Source: Holothuria scabra
Taxonomy: Eukaryota; Echinodermata; Holothuroidea; Aspidochirotida; Holothuriidae
DNA length: 64,000 nt
Direction: 5' to 3'
Assembly: GCA_037179385.1 (NCBI GenBank)
Contig: CM074187.1
Coordinates: 558,001-622,000, forward strand
This document shows, in pieces, positions 12,430 to 21,123 of this stretch. How positions within the stretch are numbered: the stretch's first letter is position 1; each line of letters starts with the position of its first letter. The notes under the pieces are model-generated. The model saw nothing but the letters and a program-made list of their open reading frames with translations. It searched no databases and was not told the origin of the DNA. The position numbers were made by a program, and so were the translations under genes.

Positions 12430-13827
12430 ATGGCCCCGAAACTGCCAGGTCAAATACTTAATTTCAAACATCGTTTGTCGGAAAATAAAAAAAGGATCAG
12501 TCCAGGCGCGGATTCAAGAGGTGACCGTTCCCTAGCCTCAAACTATAGGCCGGTCTCTCTTACCTCGATTTGTTGCAAGGTCCTGGAACACATTATACAT
12601 TCTCATATTATGCATCACTTTGATAACCACTCAGTTATCACGAACAGGCAGCATGGCTTCAGACAACGCCATTCTTGTGAATCTCAATTGATCTTAACAA
12701 CCAATGACCTAGTGCAGTCTCTAGATCTTAGATCCCAGACTGACATGATTATCATGGATTTTTCTAAGGCTTTTGATACGGTTCCTCATAACCGTCTGCT
12801 TTGTAAATTACAAAACTATGGTATTAGAGGCAACACCCTTAACTGGATTGCTAATTTTCTTAAGTCCCGGAAGCAGAGAGTCGTAGTGAGTGGTGATTTT
12901 TCTGATTGGGTGGATGTTATCTCTGGTGTTCCCCAAGGTACAGTCTTGGGTCCCCTGTTGTTTTTAGTTTATATTAATGACCTGCCCGATAATATCTCTT
13001 CTGAAGTAAGACTTTTTGCTGACGACTGTGTAATTTATAGACAGATAAAGAATAATCTTGACCAGGTTCAACTCCAAAATGATCTAAACACCCTCTCTGA
13101 GTGGCAAAATAAATGGCAAATGCACTTTAATACCAAGAAGTGCTTTTCTATGAGGATTACTCACTCAAGGAAACCCAAGTTTTTTAATTATACTCTAGAT
13201 AACGATACCCTGGAGTCTGCCGATTGCCACACTTATGTGGGAGTTGACATCTCTAATACCCTGACCTGGAATAGACATATTAATCGTATCACTTCGTCAG
13301 CAAATAGGTCTTTGGCTTTTATTAAAAGAAATTTATACTCCTGCCCCAGGAGTGTCAAAGCTAATGCCTATCTCACACTTGTTAGGCCTTTATTGGAGTA
13401 TTCATCTTCTGTTTGGGATCCCTACACCACTTCCCTATCCAATAAGGTTGAGCAAATTCAGCGTAGGGCTGCTAGGTTTGTTTATAATGACTATTCCCCC
13501 CATAGTAGTGTGACTGAAATGCTAAACGACCTAGGGTGGGATAGTCTCAAAAACAGGCGTACTGCCAACAGGCTAGCAATTCTTCACAAAGCCAGATTGG
13601 GCCTCCTAGCCTTGCCAATCAACAACCTACAACCGGTCCGGCGGCCCTCTAGACATCACCATTCTAATAGCTTTACCAATATACCAACCAATAAGGACTG
13701 CTACAAATACAGTTTCTTTCCTCGGACCGTCAGAGACTGGAACCTACTCCCCCAGAACATTACAGATCTCGAGGACCCCAAGCAATTCAAGAGCGCAGCC
13801 TTGAGGATCCTCAGACGGGACGACTAA
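12430..13827 (+). CDS. LINE reverse transcriptase, 5'-truncated
   Basis: Reverse transcriptase of a jockey/CR1-type LINE lacking the endonuclease and first fingers motif. Genuine similarity begins at NYRPVSLTS (about residue 38). The first 30 residues are read-through of flanking DNA and the left inverted repeat, so the ATG at 12430 is not a real start. Visible motifs are DFSKAFD (110-116), SGVPQGTVLGP (165-175) and FADD (196-199). The C-terminal region runs to a stop at 13827. The frame has no internal stop. It differs clearly from the LINE at 7842-9872, so it is another family. Confidence 0.82.
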   Translation: MAPKLPGQILNFKHRLSENKKRISPGADSRGDRSLASNYRPVSLTSICCKVLEHIIHSHIMHHFDNHSVITNRQHGFRQRHSCESQLILTTNDLVQSLDLRSQTDMIIMDFSKAFDTVPHNRLLCKLQNYGIRGNTLNWIANFLKSRKQRVVVSGDFSDWVDVISGVPQGTVLGPLLFLVYINDLPDNISSEVRLFADDCVIYRQIKNNLDQVQLQNDLNTLSEWQNKWQMHFNTKKCFSMRITHSRKPKFFNYTLDNDTLESADCHTYVGVDISNTLTWNRHINRITSSANRSLAFIKRNLYSCPRSVKANAYLTLVRPLLEYSSSVWDPYTTSLSNKVEQIQRRAARFVYNDYSPHSSVTEMLNDLGWDSLKNRRTANRLAILHKARLGLLALPINNLQPVRRPSRHHHSNSFTNIPTNKDCYKYSFFPRTVRDWNLLPQNITDLEDPKQFKSAALRILRRDD

Positions 13828-14039
13828 CTACATGCGCACACTCAACCCTGCACGTTTGACTCCACCAGGAGTGTTGTGCAGTATTTTTCCAGATCCAGAT
13901 CCAGAGCTTTTACGGCCTCAGCCCTCCCCTTCTCGCCACATCAACAATAAAATATACGGGGAATTAGCGGTGCAACTCCCTCACACACCTGTTTTCTCTT
14001 AGGGCAGGCCCCTTTTTGGAATGTCTGAATCCGCGCCTG
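12503..14039. mobile_element. TIR-bounded element carrying LINE reverse transcriptase
   Basis: The tips are a perfect 14-bp inverted repeat, CAGGCGCGGATTCA (12503-12516) and its complement ending at 14039. They are flanked by a 5-bp direct repeat CAGTC (12498-12502, 14040-14044). Such ends suggest a cut-and-paste DNA transposon. The interior is almost entirely a + strand LINE reverse transcriptase frame and its 3' UTR with an AATAAA signal near 13948. No transposase is present. Either a truncated LINE was captured inside a MITE, or a LINE copy happens to have inverted ends. Confidence 0.6.
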
Positions 14040-14382
14040 CAGTCTCTAACGTTTTCTTGAAAAAAAGATCGCCACACATTCCTGAAGCCTAAGCTATATA
14101 TATAGATTTATATATACATGTAACGAAATTGCATTGTGGCTATTTGAAGCCCCGTGTGGTAGATCCGACTGTTACCAATACTGGAAGCCACGGCACTCAC
14201 ATCCCTGACGAACAAGCCTCTTTTCCTGACCTCATTGGTTCCTTTCCTTCACCGATAGGCGGTCCGTAGCACCCATTGAAGCACACGGTGAACACGAAAA
14301 TAGGGGTGGAGTTTTAGGTTTCCCGCTCACTGATTGGGTAAGTCTGCTAGCGCAGCGCACGTGGGACTCAGATGGTGTTCGG

Positions 14383-14389
14383 ATATAAA
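14383..14389 (+). promoter_or_regulatory. LTR TATA-like box
   Basis: ATATAAA in the context CGGATATAAAACTACC within the LTR. It is the only clear TATA match upstream of the tandem array, and is a likely position for the U3/R promoter. The start site is not shown. Confidence 0.55.
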
Positions 14390-14436
14390 ACTACCACGAG
14401 GAGGGAAACAGGGGCTGGCAGACGGAAGATCTCACT

Positions 14437-14850
14437 GAAGAGCTGCCATATGTGTGCTACCGTTAGCTCAGCCCCGTATGTGTTATATCATTGAAGAGAT
14501 GCCCTATGTGTTCTATCGTTAGCTCAACCCCGTATGTGTTATATCACTAAAGAGGTGCCCTATGTGTTCTATCGTTAGCTCAACCCCGTATGTGTTATAT
14601 CACTGAAGAGCTGCCATATGTGTGCTACCGTTAGCTCAGCCCCGTATGTGTTATATCATTGAAGAGATGCCCTATGTGTTCTACCGTTAGCTCAGCCCCG
14701 TATGTGTTATATCACTGAAGAGATGCCCTATGTGTTCTATCGTTAGATCAACCCCGTATGTGTTATACCACTGAAGAGCTTTATATCATTGAAGAGAAGC
14801 CCTGTGTGTTATATCGTTAGCCCAACCCCGTATGTGCTATATCGTAGGGC
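14437..14850 (+). repeat. 56-bp tandem array in the LTR
   Basis: GAAGAG-phased units start at 14437, 14493, 14549, 14605, 14661, 14717 and 14773, an exact 56-bp period, followed by a shortened, decayed unit. Each contains TTAGCTCA.CCCCGTATGTGTTATATCA. Two unit subtypes (CTGCCATATGTGTGCTACC and ATGCCCTATGTGTTCTATC) are interspersed. The identical array is in the 3' LTR at about 22374-22787. Confidence 0.92.
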
Positions 14851-15460
14851 GTGCCCGCCTGTGTTATGCTAACCTGGAGCTAGCTTAGGTACGTGGTATG
14901 TCGACGCAGAGCTGGGTCGCAGGTGTCCATGTGATTTAAAGGCGAGGTCGAACTGTGGATTAGTGCAGTGAGTTGTTTATTTCGTATCGAGGGCGTTCTG
15001 GAAGGCAGAGGCGCACAGACGTACAAGGCACCGGGAGAGAAGCAACCCTCTTAGACGCTGGACCTTCTGCTAGAGAAAGGGGGAAGCGGTAGGGACCAAG
15101 GGACGAGTGCCCCCGTCAAAGACGTATACAGTGGGATATTGGAGCCAGGAGGGGAAAATTAGGACACTCCGACGCCTTGAGGGCCGGGACCACATCGCTT
15201 TTGAGACAACGGGGAGTCGGCTGGTACAAGGCCCACGTGCTGATCGCTCTTAAAATTGTATCATTTTACCGCTTCTAAGTGTAAACACCATTATCCTATA
15301 TTAGGATTTGACTGTAATTCAATTATCAGAGTTCATGAATAATTATTTGATTAACTTTAGAAATTTGTGTTCTGTCCATCTTTACGTGTGTGTGTTAACA
15401 ATACCTATTCTATAGCCTATCCCCGGCCCGCACTTTAATTTTAAGCGGCGCGTTACAAAT

Positions 15461-15478
15461 TGGTGGCAGCGGTGGGAT
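15461..15478 (+). promoter_or_regulatory. primer-binding site for tRNA-Leu
   Basis: TGGTGGCAGCGGTGGGAT lies 3 bases after the LTR end. It is complementary to the 3' end of eukaryotic tRNA-Leu (AAG type), including the CCA tail. That is the usual place and form of the minus-strand primer site in Ty3/gypsy elements. Confidence 0.85.
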
Positions 15479-15515
15479 AGGCCAGGAATATTGTTAATAT
15501 TTTCTTGTATTTAAG

Positions 15516-16886
15516 ATGGAGCCAGAGCCGAATTACCCAGATGAAGACCACGTAGGATCCCAGGGGTCGTGGCAGGTAGTAGATGACTGGCGTGAAGACG
15601 ACCTAATCCAACTGTCCCCCAGACGTACCCCCAGTCCACATGGCAGGCGTGAGGGTGATTTTCATGGCAGACGTGAGGATGATTCCGAGAGAATAGGACA
15701 CTCGAGAGATGTTAGCATTGAGCTAGGTACTGGAAGAGTTCCCCACGACGAGGACCGCTTGAGGGAAGCCCAGGGTTCTGGACAGGGGGTGAGGACGTAT
15801 TCTCCAAGGAATCCATTTAGGAGGTACGATGGTCAAGACGAAACCTTGGGAGTGATGAACCACTTGTCAGGCATGAGATTTGGCAGGAACCCAGGAGATG
15901 GTAATCTTGGACGAGGGAATGACAACTTTACAGCAGGTGGGGGAATGGCCACAGGAGGGATAGCTGGAATCCGTCCTGGTACATATGATGGTAGCTCATC
16001 ATGGGGAGATTACCAGGCCCAATTTGAAATTGTTGCCGAATTGCATAGGTGGGGTGCAAGGGAGATGGCCATGTGCCTAGCAGCTAGCCTGAGAGGTGAA
16101 GCACAGGCAGTTTTGGCTGATTTAGATGCAAATGCTCGTAGGGACTACACCTCGGTAGTGAGTGCTCTTGCACGTCGTTTCGACCCCGCCCACCAAACGG
16201 AAGTCTTTCGCATACAGTTAAAAAATAGAATAAGAAAGAAGGAAGAGTCACTCCCAGAGTTGGCGCATGAGATCAGACGGCTCACTAGGCAGGCGTACCC
16301 AGCCGCATCTTCTGAGGTGCAGGGTTTGTTGGCCAAAGATCACTTCGTGGATGCAATGGACGATCCTGATTTAAGGTTTGGCATCTATCAGATTCGACCA
16401 AGGACCTTGGATGAAGCCTTAAAGGCAGCACTAGAAATCGAGGCATTCCAAACAGTAGAGAAGCAGAGAAACTTCACCGGTAGGAGGGTTGTGAGGGCTG
16501 TTGGTGGGCTGGACAACCGCCAGGGAAGCCCTACCATGAACCCCCATATGAGTAGCGAAAATAAGGTGAAGGCTACAGGTGGGGACATGAAGGACCTACA
16601 GGATATGTTAAGAGCTTTGAAGGAAGAAGTCCAGACTCTGAAAGAGAGAGTAAAACAAGACCCTCCCAGGAACAGGAGGTGGAGCAAAGGGGCTGCAAGG
16701 GCTGGTGGTAACCCCTCATATACGGAGGATGGTACCCCCATTTGTTTTCAATGTAGGAAGCCGGGACACTTGAAGCGAGACTGTACGGAAGCCAGAGAGG
16801 TCCACACGGAGCTGCAGAGGGCAGCAGAAGTGGTATCACAGGAAAACTCTCAACTGTCGGGGTTGGGGGTCGCATCCCGGCAGTAG
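15516..16886 (+). CDS. gag: gypsy Gag polyprotein
   Basis: A 456-residue structural protein expected to form the retrotransposon particle and bind its RNA. A charged, low-complexity N-terminus (1-130) precedes the retrotransposon Gag capsid-like region (about 150-310, with W and R-rich helices). A Leu/Glu-rich coiled-coil stretch lies near 365-385, and a CCHC zinc knuckle has C410, C413, H418 and C423. The ATG at 15516 follows the primer site by 38 bases and is the first in a good context. Pol continues in the -1 frame. Confidence 0.9.
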   Translation: MEPEPNYPDEDHVGSQGSWQVVDDWREDDLIQLSPRRTPSPHGRREGDFHGRREDDSERIGHSRDVSIELGTGRVPHDEDRLREAQGSGQGVRTYSPRNPFRRYDGQDETLGVMNHLSGMRFGRNPGDGNLGRGNDNFTAGGGMATGGIAGIRPGTYDGSSSWGDYQAQFEIVAELHRWGAREMAMCLAASLRGEAQAVLADLDANARRDYTSVVSALARRFDPAHQTEVFRIQLKNRIRKKEESLPELAHEIRRLTRQAYPAASSEVQGLLAKDHFVDAMDDPDLRFGIYQIRPRTLDEALKAALEIEAFQTVEKQRNFTGRRVVRAVGGLDNRQGSPTMNPHMSSENKVKATGGDMKDLQDMLRALKEEVQTLKERVKQDPPRNRRWSKGAARAGGNPSYTEDGTPICFQCRKPGHLKRDCTEAREVHTELQRAAEVVSQENSQLSGLGVASRQ

Positions 16887-16918
16887 ACGGAGAACATAAT
16901 AGACCTATTCGTGTAGCA

Positions 16919-19900
16919 GTGTATGAGGGAATTCCAGGTTTATCCCAGGATGGTATCTACCTAAGCGGGTCAGTGTATTCAAAACCTTTATCATGTTTAG
17001 TAGACACAGGTGCCAATATTTCTATTATACAAGCTAGCAAGTTTTTCACAATTCCTCAGAAGGAACGACCACAGCTACAAGGGAGTAAGCTGAGTATGGT
17101 GCTGGCAGACGGAAAGAGTGTACCAATAAAGGCCAGTATGGACATGAAAATTGGCAAGAAGGGACTGAATCATGAATTTTGGGTTGCCGAAATTGGACCT
17201 GACTGTATACTGGGCCTGGACTTCCTGAAGCGGCATAACTGCGTAATTAATGCACCAATAGGCAGTGTCATACTTGACAGTGACCAGGACACGTCAAAGT
17301 TCTCTGGGATGGAAAAACAGGATTTTTGTTGTAGGATGATTTTAGCCGAAACATTAGTATTACCGGCTAACTCGGAGACTATGGTGAGGGCCAGAGTGAA
17401 AGACTTTAAAGAGGATCTCAGGGGGGAGATGGGAATGGTTGAGCCCACGGTGGAGCTTCTGAAGAAAAAGGGCGTGTTGGCTGCACGGTGTCTGATTGAA
17501 TTGGGAGCAGGGAATCTTCCGGTGAAACTGGCTAACTTCGGTGACCAGGATGTGACTGTGTACAAAGATACAACGTTAGGTGTCTGTGAAGGGGTGGAAG
17601 GGATTGATATCGCCGAGGTACCCAGAGATGGCCCAGATGTGGCACAAGGACACAAGGACGAGTTGTATCGGGATGGTACAGGGGGCCAGAGAGTTGCAGT
17701 GTGCGAGGGGTTGGAAGAGGTGAGATCTTCCGGATGTGGCGAGGGGAATATCGCCAGGGACACCCAGATGGGACCGGTTGTGGTGCCCACACAGCTGCAG
17801 GCATTGTACCAAGATTGTACCAAGGACCTGGACGAAGAGCAACGGAAGGATGTTGCTAGATTGTTAGCTAGATGGGAAGCCGCCTTCTCAAAGGGATCGG
17901 AAGATTTGGGAAGAACAAATGTTGACAGACATCGTATTGACACTAGGGACCATCCACCAATTAGACAACCAGCTAGGAGGTTACCATTCCACAAACAAGA
18001 AGAAGCTACCGAAGAGATTAATCGTATGCTTTCCTCTGGTGTCATAGAACCTTCCTGCAGCCCGTGGTCCTCCCCCATTGTTCTCGTAAGAAAGAAAGAT
18101 GGAAGTTTGAGATTCTGTGTTGATTTCAGGAAAGTCAATGATGTTACCATTAAAGACTCATATCCGCTTCCTAGAATAGATGACACGTTGGACCTCTTAG
18201 GTGGAGCCATTTGGTTTTCGACTCTGGACTTAGCGAGTGGATATTGGCAGATTGAAGTAGACCCTGAAGATCGAAGTAAGACTGCCTTTTCTACCCACCA
18301 GGGGTTGTTTCAGTTCAAGGTTATGCCTTTCGGGCTTTGCAATGCCCCGGCCACCTTTGAAAGACTGATGGACAAGGTTCTTGGTGGATTGAAATGGGAG
18401 AGCTGTCTTGTCTACTTAGATGATGTGATTGTTCATGGGAAAACGTTTGTGGATCATAACAGACGGCTAGAAGAGGTTATCAGACGGCTCAGTCAAGCAG
18501 GCTTAAAACTGTCTCCCCAGAAGTGTCAGCTCTTCAAACGTGAAGTGACTTTCCTAGGGCACGTCGTTAGCTCTACTGGGATTCATACAGATCCCGAGAA
18601 AGTATCGGCAGTGACAACGTGGCCCCGACCTCAGAGTGTTCGAGACGTAAGAAAATTTGTGGGCCTTTGCAGCTACTATCGAAGGTTTATAAGGGGGTTT
18701 AGTACAATAGCAAAGCCACTCCACCGACTGACAGAGAAGGGTCGTGAGTTTAAGTGGACTAATGAATGTGAGGAGGCCTTCAATGAATTAAAGCAGCGAC
18801 TGGTAACATCACCAATCTTGAGCTACCCGACAAGGGAAGACCCTTTTATACTAGATACTGATGCCAGTGATCAAGGCTTGGGAGCAGTACTATCTCAAGT
18901 GCAAAATGGTGAGGAGCGTGTTATTGGGTATTACAGTCGGACGATGACTAAACCTGAGAGGAAATACTGCGTTACCCGGAAGGAGCTCCTGGCAGTCGTG
19001 GCAGGTGTGAAGTGGTTCCATCACTTTCTTTACGGCAGGCATTTCCTGGTGAGGACGGACCACGGGGCACTCCGATGGCTAATGAACTTCCGACATCCTG
19101 AAGGTCAGACAGCTAGATGGCTAGAGCTGTTAGGTGCATATGACTTTTCCATTGAGCACCGAGCCGGGAGAGTTCACGATAATGCGGATGGGCTATCCAG
19201 AAGACCTTGTGGTAATTGTGCTCACTGTGGTAGGGAAGAGACTAAGGAGACCACTAGTAGGGAGAAAGAGGAACGCCTGGTTGAACGTACAGAACCAGCC
19301 CCCAGGATGGCACATATTAATACCAAAGAAGGAGAACATGGCAACTCGGTCGAGCCACCACCCCAGAAAGCTTCCGTCCCACCCTTCTGGACCCAAGAAA
19401 ATTTGCAAGATCATCAGAGGAATGACCCGGACCTACTACCAATCATACAAGGCAAGGAGAACCAATTGAAATCTCTATGGGAAGGTGTTTCTGGGGGAAG
19501 CAAGGTATTGCACCATTACTGGCGCCAGTGGGATAGTCTTGTACTGAGGGATGGGTTATTATTCAGGAAGTTTGAGTCCCCGGATGGGAAGGAAGCCCAG
19601 CTGCAATTGGTTGTGCCACATTCACTTCAGAAACAAGTGTGGAACGTTGCTCATTCCCACCCTCTGTCAGGACACTTTATGATGAAGAAAACTCTAGGTA
19701 GGTTGAGACAGAAGTTCTATTGGAGTGGCTGCTCGAAAGATGTGGACCGTTGGTGTAAGAACTGTACAGACTGTGGGCAGCGGAGGGGCCCGAAGTCTAA
19801 ACCAAGGGGGAAACTCAAACAATTTAGGGCTGGTGAGCCACTACAAAGGGTGGCCTTAGACATATTAGGCCCTCTACCTACGACGCCGAACGGGAAGAAG

Positions 19901-20983
19901 TATGTCCTGGTAATGGCAGACTACTTTTCCAAGTGGGTAGAAACTGCGTCCCTCCCCGATCAGGAAGCGATCACTGTGACAAATGCCCTAATTGAAAATG
20001 TTATCTGTAGATTCGGGATACCTGACGAAATCCACTCGGACCAAGGCAGGCAGTTTGAATCGGCAGTATTCCAGAAGACCTGTGAGCTATTGAGCGTGCA
20101 TAAAACCAGGACGACACCCTACCACCCCCAATCGGATGGTATGGTCGAGAGGTTTAATCGTACACTAGAGACTATGCTTTCCCTAGTTGTTTCCCCGAAC
20201 CAGAAGGATTGGGATGTGTGGCTCCCTATCGTTACGATGGCATATAATACAGCTGTACATGAATCCACTGGATACTCACCCGCGGAGTTGATGTTTGGAA
20301 GACAACCACGAACGCCAATGGATATGCTGTTACCGGTAACAGATGAAGTACAGATTAAGAACTACCCAGAATACGTGGAGAACCTCCGAGAAAGACTAAC
20401 AGAGGTACACCGACACGCGCGGGAGAACCTGAAAAAAGCTGATAACCGACAGAAAACCCAGGCTGACCGGAAGGCAACCGAGGTCTTGTATTCCCCAGGT
20501 GATTTAGTGATGGTGCATTGCCCGGCTGTGAAGAAGGGACGTTCGTCCAAATTACATCGACCGTGGCAAGGCCCTGGTATAGTAATCAAGAGACTGAATG
20601 ATATCCTATATCGAGTGAAGCCTGGTTACCACAAAGCCCCTAAAGTTATTCACCATAACCGCCTCAAGAGATTCACAGGTTCAGCCCCTGAGTGGGTAGG
20701 AAATGGGGTGGCTCCACAGGAAGAACCCAAAGAGGTGGGGTGGGAGTTCGATGGGAGTCTAGATAAATGCAGGACCCCTCCACCCGAAGTAGCCCCTGAC
20801 TCAACCTCACCGGTGGGGGTTGGGTTAGGTGAGGAAGTAGAAGACAGTGGGCGTCCCGATTTAGGGACTAGTGCTCTAGAAGCTAGGGAACCAGTTGACG
20901 AAGGCAGGACAGTACCTGATGGGCAGCCAACAAGGCGTCAGTCCGGTAGAGTGCGGCGGGCTCCCAACAGACTTAGCCTATGA
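16919..20983 (+). CDS. pol: gypsy Pol polyprotein (PR-RT-RNase H-integrase)
   Basis: A 1354-residue polyprotein. Domains in order: retropepsin with DTGA (29-32); reverse transcriptase with YLDD (499-502); RNase H with the first Asp in DTDAS (646); integrase with an HHCC zinc region (about 905-955) and a DDE triad at D981, D1041 and E1077 (the D-59-D-35-E spacing of retroviral-type integrases); then a GPF/Y-like module (WQGPG near 1220) and a variable tail. The annotated start is a GTG at 16919 and is not a real initiator. The frame is open upstream to a TAG near 16760, overlapping gag by about 130 nt in the -1 frame, so Pol is probably made by -1 frameshifting. I found no canonical slippery heptamer. 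All visible catalytic residues are present. Confidence 0.95.
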   Translation: MYEGIPGLSQDGIYLSGSVYSKPLSCLVDTGANISIIQASKFFTIPQKERPQLQGSKLSMVLADGKSVPIKASMDMKIGKKGLNHEFWVAEIGPDCILGLDFLKRHNCVINAPIGSVILDSDQDTSKFSGMEKQDFCCRMILAETLVLPANSETMVRARVKDFKEDLRGEMGMVEPTVELLKKKGVLAARCLIELGAGNLPVKLANFGDQDVTVYKDTTLGVCEGVEGIDIAEVPRDGPDVAQGHKDELYRDGTGGQRVAVCEGLEEVRSSGCGEGNIARDTQMGPVVVPTQLQALYQDCTKDLDEEQRKDVARLLARWEAAFSKGSEDLGRTNVDRHRIDTRDHPPIRQPARRLPFHKQEEATEEINRMLSSGVIEPSCSPWSSPIVLVRKKDGSLRFCVDFRKVNDVTIKDSYPLPRIDDTLDLLGGAIWFSTLDLASGYWQIEVDPEDRSKTAFSTHQGLFQFKVMPFGLCNAPATFERLMDKVLGGLKWESCLVYLDDVIVHGKTFVDHNRRLEEVIRRLSQAGLKLSPQKCQLFKREVTFLGHVVSSTGIHTDPEKVSAVTTWPRPQSVRDVRKFVGLCSYYRRFIRGFSTIAKPLHRLTEKGREFKWTNECEEAFNELKQRLVTSPILSYPTREDPFILDTDASDQGLGAVLSQVQNGEERVIGYYSRTMTKPERKYCVTRKELLAVVAGVKWFHHFLYGRHFLVRTDHGALRWLMNFRHPEGQTARWLELLGAYDFSIEHRAGRVHDNADGLSRRPCGNCAHCGREETKETTSREKEERLVERTEPAPRMAHINTKEGEHGNSVEPPPQKASVPPFWTQENLQDHQRNDPDLLPIIQGKENQLKSLWEGVSGGSKVLHHYWRQWDSLVLRDGLLFRKFESPDGKEAQLQLVVPHSLQKQVWNVAHSHPLSGHFMMKKTLGRLRQKFYWSGCSKDVDRWCKNCTDCGQRRGPKSKPRGKLKQFRAGEPLQRVALDILGPLPTTPNGKKYVLVMADYFSKWVETASLPDQEAITVTNALIENVICRFGIPDEIHSDQGRQFESAVFQKTCELLSVHKTRTTPYHPQSDGMVERFNRTLETMLSLVVSPNQKDWDVWLPIVTMAYNTAVHESTGYSPAELMFGRQPRTPMDMLLPVTDEVQIKNYPEYVENLRERLTEVHRHARENLKKADNRQKTQADRKATEVLYSPGDLVMVHCPAVKKGRSSKLHRPWQGPGIVIKRLNDILYRVKPGYHKAPKVIHHNRLKRFTGSAPEWVGNGVAPQEEPKEVGWEFDGSLDKCRTPPPEVAPDSTSPVGVGLGEEVEDSGRPDLGTSALEAREPVDEGRTVPDGQPTRRQSGRVRRAPNRLSL

Positions 20984-21089
20984 CCGTTTTTGTTTGTTTG
21001 TTTTGGTTTGTTTTTTTTTGTACACGATGGCTGAGGTTTCCTTTTTTTGTGTGTATATAGAAGCAGAGATTTTCTACCTTTTATTGCTG

Positions 21090-21119
21090 CGTTACTTTTC
21101 TCTTTTTATGCTATTACAG
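21090..21119 (+). promoter_or_regulatory. probable 3' splice acceptor before ORF3
   Basis: A T/C-rich tract (GTTACTTTTCTCTTTTTATG) is followed by CTATTACAG ending at 21119. The ORF3 ATG lies four bases into the presumed exon. The arrangement suggests ORF3 is translated from a spliced subgenomic RNA, as env-position genes of LTR elements are. The donor in the leader or gag was not identified. Confidence 0.55.
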
Positions 21120-21123
21120 GAAG

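Larger units (their letters stand above)
14119..15457 (+). repeat. 5' LTR of the gypsy element
   Basis: Starts TG and ends CA and is collinear over 1339 bp with the 3' LTR at 22056-23394. It carries a TATA-like box (14383-14389) and, downstream of it, an array of 56-bp repeats (14437-14850). Confidence 0.95.

Noticed and set aside
12430..12530. ATG at 12430 as a real protein start
   Set aside because: The first 30 codons cross the left inverted repeat and do not resemble LINE protein. They are read-through of flanking DNA.
17170..18210. 346-codon open frame on the - strand
   Set aside because: It lies antisense within the gypsy protease/reverse-transcriptase region and has no domain of its own. 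It is a shadow of pol codon bias.
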